DNA of 64,000 nt from assembly GCF_030867145.1 (NCBI RefSeq), contig NC_134419.1, positions 6,351,501 to 6,415,500 on the forward strand, given 5' to 3'. The translations under genes were made by a program, and so were the position numbers. Positions within the stretch are counted from its first letter, which is position 1. Every line of letters begins with the position of its first letter. Source of the stretch: Opisthocomus hoazin. Taxonomy: Eukaryota > Chordata > Aves > Opisthocomiformes > Opisthocomidae. The notes under the pieces are model-generated. The model saw only the letters and a list, made by a program, of their open reading frames with translations, was not told the origin of the DNA and ran no database searches. Shown here piece by piece: positions 42,316 through 52,100 of this stretch.

Positions 42316-43819
42316 CTAATAAACAGAGATGTCTTTGCTGAGAAGTAAAAGCACATGAAGGGACTTTGGCTTTTTCCCACCGTACACCATCTACACAGAT
42401 TCCCACATTCATTTCTCCCTGTCCCCTCTTCACCGCAGCCGCTCTCCTACCACCCTTCCCCGGTAAAACCGCTCCGGTTGGGAACGCTGACGCGGTGGTT
42501 GGCTGCCCCGCGGGGTTCCCTCCCCAGGACAGGGAACAACCCAAAGCCGGCAGGGCCATGGAACGGCAGCGCTGCGAGGGCTGCTGCCTAGCGCTGGGCA
42601 GCAGAGTCCGTGTGACACAGCAGAGCCAGCAGCCCCAGAAAGACACACCTACTGCAACAGTCTCCACAGAGCACGGGCGTATGAAATATATTCCTAAATA
42701 ACCGGGTGCAAATTACAGATCTGAAGAGATTTAAATAGATGAGCTGAATTAGGCATCCCTTGAGCAGGCAGAATTCACATGATTTAGCCCAACGCAACGC
42801 TGACTAGATTATTTCCCTTTCAAGCATCTTCTCCTCACTGCTGAGGGATTTGTTAATTGAACTTGCAGCCGATGCATCCCAATCTACCGGGTGCAACCGC
42901 TGGTCTCGAATCTGACTAGCGAAAGCCCGGTTTCTGAAACCTGTGGAGTGCAGCTGCCTGATGGATGGAGGCTGGAACACACAGCCAGATGGTCAGAGAA
43001 GATCACGAAGCACAGACCAGTCTCTGACACAAGACTCCGAAGTGAGATGAATTTCTTGGAAACGCGCTCTTCCACACCTTAAAATAGCGCAGGCTGTCCT
43101 GTTCCTTCCCATGTGCTGGAGGGTACCAGCACAGAATGGCAAAACATTCTGCATTTGGCTGGAGCTAATTTAGCCTTCGTTTTACAAAGCCCACACTAAT
43201 CCCCCCACCTTTAAACGAATACGCTTCCTGCTCAGCTAACTCCGCGTGGCAGGAAGAAATTCTTCCTTTGTGTTTTCAGCAGCAAATGCCAGCTACCAGG
43301 CACCACCGTTTCACGCTACATTCTACACCACTTTCCCAAAACGGCTAGGTCTCTTCATCCGGGATTGTGGGGATGAAAGAACGGCGGTTCTATAGATCCA
43401 ACAAAGCCATCTCACCGATCAAGTGCTTCGGGAACTAAGCGCAGGGGAGCACGACGCATCCCAGAGCAGCCAGGAGTAACGCGAAGCGAAAGCCAGGCAG
43501 AATGAAAAAGGCTGACGTCTGCGGCTCCCCCCTCGCAGCTTTGTCAGTCTCCTCCACACACGCTGCCTTCAGAGGTACTCAAAGCAACCTTGGAAAATAG
43601 GTTTGAGTCCGGCTCTGTGCAGAGCCCACCGCGAGCAGAACCCGCGCAGAGGAATAATGACTACTTTACGCTCTTTCTAGGCAATGACAGACGAGTGCGG
43701 GGGGATGCATTTGATGACTCTCTCTAACCCGAACGCAGAGATGAGCCCCAAAAATGAAAGAGTTTCTTCATGCAGAACTTAGTTTAAAAAAAAATATTTT
43801 ACTTTCAGTAACTATATAA

Positions 43820-43825
43820 TTTATT
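43820..43825 (-). terminator. MRPL37: MRPL37 poly(A) signal AATAAA
   Basis: Minus-strand AATAAA about 100 nt past the stop, with an ATTAAA at 43852-43857 also available. Either gives a short 3' UTR, usual for mitoribosomal protein genes. Confidence 0.7.
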
Positions 43826-43925
43826 TTTGAAAGTAAATTAATCCACCTTTCTTTAATTATATGCTGGTTCTGGCAAAGAGAAGCAGCAGGTACAGTTGGT
43901 GAAGTATTTTGATTTGAGCTGAATT

Positions 43926-44003
43926 TCACACAGCTCCATGCAGATACAGTGCCAGAAACTTCTTGAATGTGTCTGGCTGAAAGCCATATATTCCGACGGG
44001 CTT
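43926..44003 (-). CDS. MRPL37: MRPL37 exon 7 (coding part, stop)
   Basis: 78 nt. Acceptor ttctctgcag; reads [25 protein letters not shown] and TGA at 43926-43928. Confidence 0.96.
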   Translation of the reverse strand, partial: KPVGIYGFQPDTFKKFLALYLHGAV

Positions 44004-47000
44004 CTGCAGAGAAAAAGACAGGGATGCTCAGTTCGCAGCGAAGCGATGAGCGTCGACAAACAACGGCTTTAAACACGCTTGAATACGACCCCAGGCGCGG
44101 CAGCATCCGAGCAGCGCTCTCCCTCCCCGGATTTCTGCGGGGGTACTTCCACCAGCACGCATCCGCCGGCAAAACCCCTGCGCCCACCAGCCCCAGGCAC
44201 CCTCCCAGCACAACCAGGGCTGACAGCACCGGGCTCCGTTTACTCCGCAGCGCAGCTGACAGTTGCACGTAAGCAACTGCTTCATCAGAGCACGAGCCGA
44301 GTCCAAACAAGCGTACTGTGAGATGGCAGACTGCGGGCGGGGATGGCTTGCTGCAGGAGTTCAGACCGTGCTCGGCGTGCGGCTCGCGCGCCGTGCGGCA
44401 CATCAGCACTACCGACACTCCCTGTCGGAAACCCCCACCCGACCAAGAGCGAGGCCAGCGCCCGCGTCGGGTCCCTTCAGCTGGTTCAAAACCCGCGCCA
44501 CAGCTCTACGCCAGCGCTCAAACCTCCAGCGGAGGTGAAAGGCTCGGATTTTCAGGACCTTTTCCCAAGTTTTGCTTACCGTAACAACTCTCTTCTTCAC
44601 TTCTGGAACATATTGGGCTTTTTCATACAGATTGTGATCAGAGTCAATCCACACTAGATTTTTTACGCCATCATTGGAGACAAGGTCTGTTGTGTTTAGC
44701 TGGAACACCATGAACTGGAAGAGCTGGCCATCCGTGCCAATGCTTTGCACCACTATTGGCTGCTCCAAAACCTTGGGATCATTCTAGGAAAGAAGTGAGC
44801 GGGGGGAAGAACGTGTAAAAAGCCAGTTACCACAGAAATTGTATGAGTACTTGCTGATTCTGCACCTTCTACTTGGTTTAAGGCCAAGATTTTAATAAAT
44901 GCATTGTTACCTTGCCCAGAAAATTACTCTAGTCAAACAAGTTCTGAATGTAGATTTTGTCTTTTAATTAGAATTCCTCCTTCAGCCAGCAATGAAGAAT
45001 CAATTTACACACTGAGCTGTGGGATGGGTTCGGGTTTTACAGCTGAACCCACTCCCTTGTTCCTACCCACTGCCACTCCAGTGCATGTTACATCACGAAC
45101 ACGCTCACTGCCAAGACGTCTTCTTCTGGATTAGCAGAACCGCACCTGAAGGTTAGAGTCAGACGTCTGGACTGGGAAGCTCAGATCTGAAAACTACTGC
45201 GACGTGCCACAGCAAGGGAATGTCATCACCCTTCCCCCTAGCTGCAGCCTTAGGGAAGGAACACAGGCCCAGCGAGTCGGCAGCGGTCTGCAATACGCAC
45301 CCCGTACAGCGCCTTCGCCTTCGCCAGCGCGTTGCCGAAAGCAAACATCAGCATTTTAGCACGAAGCTGTTCTGGTCTGAACCTCTTCGGACGGATGTTG
45401 GCCGATTCCAGAAAGAACAGAGTGTGAGGATGAGAGTAAGGGTAACCATCTTTAAAACCTAAATGGCAGACAGCCACGTCAGGAATCACTCAGTTAAGAG
45501 ACTACACAGCCAGTGTTTTCTCCCCTCTCTTCAGGAACTGTTAATTTGCCAGGATTTGCGCTCTTCTCCAGAGTCCTGCCTAGCCCACGATACACTCCCG
45601 GCAGGTTGGAGTACCTGCACTGCACACTCTGTGCCTGGGCCCCCAGCCCCCCGTTCCCATCCACCCCCCACCCACAGCTGTCCCGCAGAAGGCCAAGGAC
45701 TCCAGGTTCACCTGAACACTTCGTCTGACAGAGAACCGTTATCAATGGCTAGATTTACCCGTGTCGTTGAGCTCTTTGTACACATTCACTTCCTGAAGAT
45801 CAATCGTAGGAGAGATGGGATAGAAAGTCTCCAGAACATGGTCTTCGGTGGCCAGTATCTCCTCCTTGGAGGCTACTGGTGGTATTGGGGTCATAGAGTT
45901 CACAAGTATTCCATTCAGGCCACGGACCTGAAGGAGAATGGATTCTGGGGAGGGAAATCAGGCTACACTCACACACTGCCAAAATAACATAGGGCAAAGA
46001 CGTACGATTCCTTTCAGACAGCAGCATTCCAGCAAGTCCTTGTTCTGCAGGGCTCATGCTCTGCCCCTGACCTCCAGACTAAACTTACAGCGTACTTCAG
46101 CTGTATGTTCTTTTAAAACACCAAAGTTAACTGCTAGTGTTTCTTAACTAAACATACGCATAAAAACAACGGTACAGATTTTGGACACAGGAAAATAAAC
46201 AGTCAGTCCTAAGACACTGGTTCTCTTCTCCTGCCATCTTGCTGATGTTGTCTAAAGCCCTAAAAATCTCCTCAGGGCAAGTATCCTGCCATCTTCCAAG
46301 GCTGCCCATCCTTACAGCACTATTGAAAACTTTGGTTCCAGAAATTGTTTTGTCTTCTCCAAGTCCCCAGCCTTAAAGCTAGCGGCTTTGTTACCCTTCT
46401 TATGCTAAGGAAAGCAGCTAAATGCTTCCACCACGGCAGCAACTAACCTCTTTCCCACGTAGCTGCTATCCTGTAGTTTCTGGCCAACATTCTTTTAGTC
46501 AGAGAAGGATACTTCACACACATTAACCGACACAAATGTATCAAGTCTTCAAGCAGTACAGGGCTTTAGAAAGAGGAAAAAAAGAATAGTTACATAAAAA
46601 ATGTGATCATAATGGCGAGCAGATGCTTCTGGGTCATGAATGCTGTAACATTACTGTATGTAAAACATATGATAGCGTAACACTTCCAAACAGCTAACCC
46701 AGATTTCAGATTAATATCCCACACACCAGCTCTGTTCCCAGTTGGCAGAGGTAATGCTTACTGTCGCTTATTTAAAAACTGACATTCTGCATCAGCTAGG
46801 AGGGGATCTCGCGTTGAAACACAGACCTTGGCCTGAAAGTAGCTCTAAGGCAGAGGGCGTGCTTACATTGGTACTACTGTTGACGTTCAGAACTGGGGCT
46901 TTCGGCTGTTGTATTGTTCCTTTTACAAGTCGCCAACCTGATACAAAGGGTCTAACGGCTTTGCAGGTAAAGTGAATCTCTCAACAACGTATGTATGAAT

Positions 47001-47732
47001 TTTATTTGCAGCGTTAGAAACTCTGGTTCTGAAGTTACCTGCTTGACGCCCGGCTTACGCCAAAGCCCAAAGACCGAGGCCTTACCAATAGCGTTCTCTC
47101 CTGGGAGCGACTTCCGTCGTGTCCCAGATCCGGGCGCGCCACACCGCGCCCGTCACCCTCTCCTCGAGGTCCTCCAGCTGGCACGCCGGGCTGTCAACGA
47201 TGCCGCGCACCGCGGCGGGCAGACCCTCCACCAGCTTCGTCTTGGTCAGCCACTGCGCCTGCCGAACCCCTGGGAAGGAGCAAAGGGAGAACAGGCGTTA
47301 CAGGGCGGGCTGGGTTCTGCGCGGGTGCGAGGGACAGGGCCGCGGGCCCGCACCTTCCAGCATGCGGACGGCCTGGTGGCAGACGAAGCAGCCGCGCTCC
47401 CGGTAGAGCGGCATCTCCTCGTAGCGCGGCCCCGGGGAGTGCCACGGGTCGTGCCAGCCGCGGTCCCAGGGCGGGAAGCGCGGCCGGGCCAGGCCCGGTA
47501 CGAAGTGCTGCCTCCCGGCGTAGGTGATGGTGTCCAGCTCCACCTGCTCCCGCACCGGCCGCCGCTCCGCCGCCCGCGCCAGCTCCTCCGGCGGCGGCCC
47601 GCGGGTGGTCCAGGGCGTGCGCGGCAGCGGCCCGCGGGGACGAGGCGGCCCCGGGCGGCTGAGGATGCCGCGGGCGGGGGGGGCGAGGAGGCCGCGGCCC
47701 CGCGCCGCCGCCCGCCTCAGCGCCGTCGCCAT
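43926..47732 (-). CDS. MRPL37: MRPL37 (mL37), mitochondrial large-subunit ribosomal protein, complete
   Basis: Seven minus-strand exons join into 1305 nt: 434 residues plus stop, against 423 in human. The N-terminus ([16 protein letters not shown]) is Arg/Ala-rich, as expected of a mitochondrial targeting peptide. Conserved blocks then follow in order: [79 protein letters not shown] with [32 protein letters not shown], and the C-terminal [15 protein letters not shown]. mL37 is a metazoan-specific protein of the mitoribosome 39S subunit, related to mL65/MRPS30. The start at 47732 is the first ATG of the leader and sits at the edge of the bidirectional promoter. All introns are short (84-576 nt) with GT-AG ends. 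The span includes introns. Confidence 0.97.
44004..44579 (-). other. MRPL37: MRPL37 last intron
   Basis: 576 nt with GT-AG ends on the minus strand; no gene seen in it. Confidence 0.9.
44580..44783 (-). CDS. MRPL37: MRPL37 exon 6
   Basis: 204 nt, 68 codons, phase 0 to 0. Acceptor tttcctag; reads [20 protein letters not shown] through EVKKRVVT; donor gtaagc. Confidence 0.96.
44784..45300 (-). other. MRPL37: MRPL37 intron 5
   Basis: 517 nt between exons 5 and 6; nothing recognisable. Confidence 0.9.
45301..45458 (-). CDS. MRPL37: MRPL37 exon 5
   Basis: 158 nt. Acceptor catttag; reads [16 protein letters not shown] through KAKALYG; donor gtgcgt. Confidence 0.95.
45759..45944 (-). CDS. MRPL37: MRPL37 exon 4
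   Basis: 186 nt. Acceptor ctccccag; reads [17 protein letters not shown] through [18 protein letters not shown]; donor gtaaat. Confidence 0.95.
45945..46447 (-). other. MRPL37: MRPL37 intron 3
   Basis: 503 nt between exons 3 and 4; nothing recognisable. Confidence 0.9.
46448..46563 (-). CDS. MRPL37: MRPL37 exon 3
   Basis: 116 nt. Acceptor tttctaaag; reads [37 protein letters not shown] then ER. Donor gttagt is slightly weak but keeps the frame with exon 4. Confidence 0.94.
46564..47085 (-). other. MRPL37: MRPL37 intron 2
   Basis: 522 nt between exons 2 and 3; nothing recognisable. Confidence 0.9.
47086..47269 (-). CDS. MRPL37: MRPL37 exon 2
   Basis: 184 nt. Acceptor ttcccag; reads [18 protein letters not shown] through APRRERY; donor gtaagg at 47085. 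Confidence 0.95.
47354..47732 (-). CDS. MRPL37: MRPL37 exon 1 (coding part)
   Basis: 379 nt, 126 codons plus one base. Very GC-rich; targeting peptide and the FPPWDRG block. Donor gtgcgg begins at 47353; intron 1 is only 84 nt. Confidence 0.95.
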
Positions 47733-48020
47733 GCTGCTCCCGCCGCCGCCGCCTCAGGGCCGGCCCGCCGCCATCTTGGCGCGCGCGGCACGGCGGGAGC
47801 GCGGCGGGCGGACTCACACCCCTCCCACCCCCCCGTCCTCTCCCCGCGATGACTGACGGCGGCGGCGGCCAATGGCGGGCCGACGCCCCGCGGTAAGGGA
47901 GGGTCGGCAAATTGCCTTGGCGGTGGCGGGTGAAGGGCAGGTGTGGTGTTGGTAAGGCGGGAGGCGGGCGGGGAAGGCGCCTCCCTTCTCGTTAGGAGGG
48001 GGCAGTTGGGAGACGGGTCC
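47733..48020. promoter_or_regulatory. CpG-rich bidirectional promoter of MRPL37 and CYB5RL
   Basis: Head-to-head genes with their starts about 1.3 kb apart and a CpG-dense block from about 47300 to 48300. Visible elements are a YY1-like site (gccgccatcttggc, 47767-47780, i.e. aagatggcggc on the minus strand) close to the MRPL37 start, and a CCAAT box at 47869-47873. No TATA box. Exact transcription starts cannot be read from sequence. Confidence 0.75.
47893..47957 (+). promoter_or_regulatory. CYB5RL: two candidate splice donors for a noncoding CYB5RL exon 1
   Basis: The first CYB5RL coding exon begins with a splice acceptor three bases before its ATG, so an upstream 5' UTR exon is required. 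Strong donors occur at 47893 (gcg|gtaagg) and 47952 (ttg|gtaagg). Which is used is inference. Confidence 0.4.
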
Positions 48021-49017
48021 TTGAGGGGTGCGGGTCAGGTCTGTGGAGCCGCTGTGCGGGGCCGGACCCGCTCTGCCCCCGGGGCCTGTCTGCCCCCGGG
48101 CCCGCTCTGCCCGAGCCCCCCGCCGCGCTCCGGGACCGCTCGAAACTCGAGAAGCGTGGCCAGCCCCGAGCCTGGGGGCCCGGGCTCCAGCCGCGGCCTG
48201 GTCGGCCTCCTCACAGCCCGCGGGGGAGCCCCAGGCTCGCGGTGGGGGCGCGGCACCGCTCGACTCGCGGTTCCCTCCTCTCCCCCCTGAAGTCCCTGAG
48301 AGGTCTGCGTGGTGGCTTTGGCGTGAGGAGCGATCGGTTTCCGTAGAGCTCTGTCTGGAGCGAGGGGTTTTTATCCCTTCATGGGTTTGCCCCGTGCTGC
48401 TGCCTGTGCTTCTTGCCCTCTCCTGCCTGTCGGCGTTCAAAGCCAGGCTCGGATCTGCTCATAACCACAGTGTTGGTTTGCCTGTGACTTGACCACATTT
48501 GCCTCTAGTCCCTTGGCTCTAAAACCCACTGTAGTCTCGCTGCCCTCCCCGTTTTAAAGCAGTCCTCCGGCAGCCCGCGTCTTAGCGGCTGGGGTTCGTT
48601 ACCCATCCTCGCTGACGGAGCTGTGGATTTTTGAGATGTTTCTGCAATGGGTGACCAGGCTGCTCTTCCTTCAGAAATTGCCACAGCAGAAAGAGCGGGA
48701 GTAAGGGTGTGCCTGCTGCTGCGGGAGGTAGCTTGGACTGGGCAGCCAGGCTGGGAAGCGGAGCCTGAGGCCAGGCTGGGGTCTGCAGTGTCTGGCGTTC
48801 CCGCACCAGACAATGCAGAGGCAGCCAGCATTTGAAGGAAAACGGAGCGTTGCAGGCACCAGATAGGCTCGCAGGTTTTCGGTTTTCCGAGTCCCCCAAG
48901 ATACACGTGCAAGATGCTCAAGAGAGATTTCTCAGTGCTTCTCCAAATGTTGCTCGGCTGACGTGCGCGTGCCGCTCTTCATCGTGCTGGTTTTGATGCA
49001 GGGCTCATGTTTTGCAG
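48021..49017 (+). other. CYB5RL: putative CYB5RL first intron
   Basis: Falls from CpG-rich to ordinary composition and ends in acceptor tgttttgcag at 49017. Open frames here are shadows of the CpG island; no other gene seen. Confidence 0.65.
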
Positions 49018-49197
49018 ACAATGAGTGGAAATGAGGACGACTGGCTGGCTCTCAAACCTCAGGAACCTTCTCCATCCCAGTGCTGCGGCAGCGGCTGCAA
49101 GCCCTGCATCTATGATGTGTACGAGAAGGAGCTTGCACAATGGGAAAGGGCCAAAGCAAAGCAAGACAAAAGCCTCCTCGTGGAAAAGAAGGACCAG
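49018..49197 (+). CDS. CYB5RL: CYB5RL first coding exon
   Basis: Acceptor ttttgcag, three UTR bases, then ATG at 49021 and 59 codons (to 49197) holding the Cys motif. The donor caggtcaat is weak at +3 and +5 but is the one that joins in phase 0 to the next exon. Confidence 0.9.
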
Positions 49198-52100
49198 GTC
49201 AATTTATCTTCATCACATCCTAGAGCCAGCACTTTGATCGCACTTGTTAGCGTGTGGGGTTGTGGGGATGGGCGAGGGATGCAGCAATAGATTAAAGCGG
49301 TGTCTTAAGACAAGGCTGTAAACGCAATTCCCCAAACTCTGCCTTCACAGCCGCCCTCCCCCTCGCCCCTCTCTCCATGCTGTAATGTGATTTTCCAAGT
49401 GTCGAGTTCGCCCTGGTGTCGCGTTACAGCCCTGGGTCCGCACCTTCCCCTTGCTGGGATACCCCGGGCAGCCGGAGCCAGCCTCTCTGGAAAGGGGGAC
49501 TAGGCGAAAGGTACAAAGAATCTCAATTCTCTCTGACGCTTTCCTCGGAGGAGCTCCATTTTCCTGACCTTTTCCATCTTTTCCTGTTTTTTAGAACCCT
49601 GTTTTGATGATTAAAAAAAAGCTGCATTGTGCGTGGTGGAGTAGTTGTCTTCAGAGCGTAATTTTAAGCCTGTCAGTGCCCTTTTACATAAGATTAACTG
49701 TGCTGGGTCAAGCAAAAATGATCAGTGCTGAAGCTGCTAACTGTATTTCCTATTCACAGTGGTCATCAGTCGGTTTCAAAGTTGCCCCCAAAGCAGCGCT
49801 CAGCTCTTTTGGCAGTATTATTTCTGTTTGTTCCCAGACATGAGAAAATGATTGCAGTGAGTCATAATAGGATGACCTTGCTGGAAGGTGTAAAAATGTA
49901 ATTTAAAGGGCGGTGGGGTGGGGGGAATGTAAGATCCCAAAGTGTGTGCCGCAGAACATGATAATGAATCAGCAGAGAGCTGAAATTTGCGCTGGGCCTC
50001 AGCATTTAATACACGTTCTTCTGGAGTCCTGAGTATCTCTGGCACTAAATTAGCACACGCGTTTGCTTCCAAAGAAAAATGAAATAATAAAAGACACCAT
50101 CTAACCAAGTAATTATTTATTGTTGTTCTTGCAGAGCAATAATTCAGAACTGAATCCAGATACATTTACTGCATTCAACATAAGCTCGGTGGAGCAGCTA
50201 ACAGAGGACACCTACCAGTACAAATTTGAATTACCGGGAAATAGCAGTCTGCGATTGAGTTTAGGACAACATATCGTGTTAAGGTATTGTTCTCTGTGCT
50301 AGTTAAACAGTCTGCATTATGTAACCTAATACGTAGGTTTTTGTCAATAGACAAAGGCTTCATACCAGGCAAATCATAATTTCTATACCTCCGCAATGAC
50401 ACAGATGAAAGAACTTGTGAGCTCGCTGGCTCTGCTAATTTTATGGTAAAAGCCGTTCCAAAGCTGTATTTTTCTTCAGCATTATCCTTGCATTGGTGGG
50501 TCAGAAAGAACTAGGTGTGATTAAGAAAATCCATTTGCAGAAAGAAAGACTCAAAGAATAGATGTTACAACAGCTGATTTACTCCAGCGTGTTGGATTGA
50601 AAACCATGAGCAGCGCTTACCCCAGAGCTCGGTATTTTAGGTCCTGTATCTAGGGGTAACTCCACACCTGGGGTGTTACCCCAGGGGTCCAGGCGTTTCC
50701 TGACTGATTTCTAACAAAACAACCCTCCTGTGTAGTTTTTTGCTTGCCAGAAAAGGGCCTCTTGGGAAAAGTTTATGTCTCTCTCAGCCATCTGTGGTGA
50801 TCATTGCCAGATAGAAGTCAGGTTATGATGCCATTGATCTGTATCTGTTAACGTTGTTTGTACGTTAACAGCTGATGTGTACAGCTGGCTGGCTGCTGAC
50901 AGCACAGGCTTCTCCCTTCAGCCATCTCTCATAATGCAGCAGAGGAAAAGGTTCGGTCACTTCAATCAATTACCGTAGTCAGTAGTAAAGGGCAGGGTGG
51001 ATATATTCTATGCAGGGAGAAGAGTTACAGGAAAATACAGTGTATATTGACAAGACCTCAGGTCAAGGCTGTGCCATGGCTTTCATTATTTAATTACCAG
51101 ATGCTGCTCAAACACAGAAAGGGAAGCGGACCCCAGCCCAAAGGGGACAGCAAACTTAACCATGAAAGCATTTTCTCTCCCCTTTGCTGCTCTTATACAT
51201 TTGGCTGTTTCTCACAAAACGGCTCCAACATCCTTCTGGGGATGTGTCCAAGAGCTGAATGTGCGGTACAGCTGAGGCCACCACCGGGAAAAGAAAAGGT
51301 GCATTTAGCTGTTATGTTCCTCCTGGATTTTTACCTGTGGAAGGGAAAGGTTTTGCATCTGTGCACGGGCTGGGCCGCTGGGAAGAGGACCTGCTGCCTC
51401 CCTCGTCTCCCCGCAGAGCTGCCGCAGTGTGGTAATACCAGCCAATGACCCCAGTCACAGTGGGTTCCTCTGTTTCTCTCCTCAGAGGAGTGGTGAACGG
51501 TTTGGAGGTCCAGCGAGCCTATACTCCAATTAGCCCAGGGAATGCAGAAGGGTACTTTGAAGTTTTAATGAAAGTAAGTAAGCCTGTACGATATGGATTA
51601 CAGTCTAAGGTGCCGAGGACTGTGTTTTCTTTAGGAACCAAGCGCGCTGTCAGCAATTCAAGTGAGACTTTCTCAAATCCCTGATGGACTGTTTCTGTGT
51701 TGTTTTGAGGCAGTTGTGCTTTGCTGATAAAAATTGTGTTTTTTCCCACAAAACTGAAAGCAGAGGAAGGTGACACCCAAACAAGCTTTGCAGCGTAAGC
51801 CTTGGTAAGCACTTGGGAGAGCCTCTCCCTCTCGGGAGCCCTGCACTCCACAGCGCGGAAGGAGGTGCCCATTCTACTTCCCCGATTTCATTTTGCTTTT
51901 TCAGTGTCCTTGGAGTTGCACCCAGTTGTCAGCCCAGTTGAACCGCTGACTTTGGGAAGTCCGTGGCCAGCCATTACCCTCCCCGCGGTATTTTACTTTA
52001 AGAATGCTCCTCAGAAAAATTTTTCAGTTTGATTAAAATGTAGACGGAGAGTAGGCAGCCGTTCCTGGTTTGCAGGCAGGGCTCTGGAGCTGCCTGCAGT

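Larger units (their letters stand above)
38701..43800. other. intergenic interval between SSBP3 and MRPL37 3' ends
   Basis: Tail-to-tail interval. It holds a microsatellite (39342-39377) and two CR1 fragments (39405-40269, 42148-42315). The rest, for example 40270-42140 and 42330-43800, has only short unsupported open frames and no recognised gene. Confidence 0.8.

Noticed and set aside
47194-47910. 238-codon minus-strand open frame over the MRPL37 promoter and exon 1
   Set aside because: It is out of frame with the MRPL37 protein; a shadow in the CpG island.
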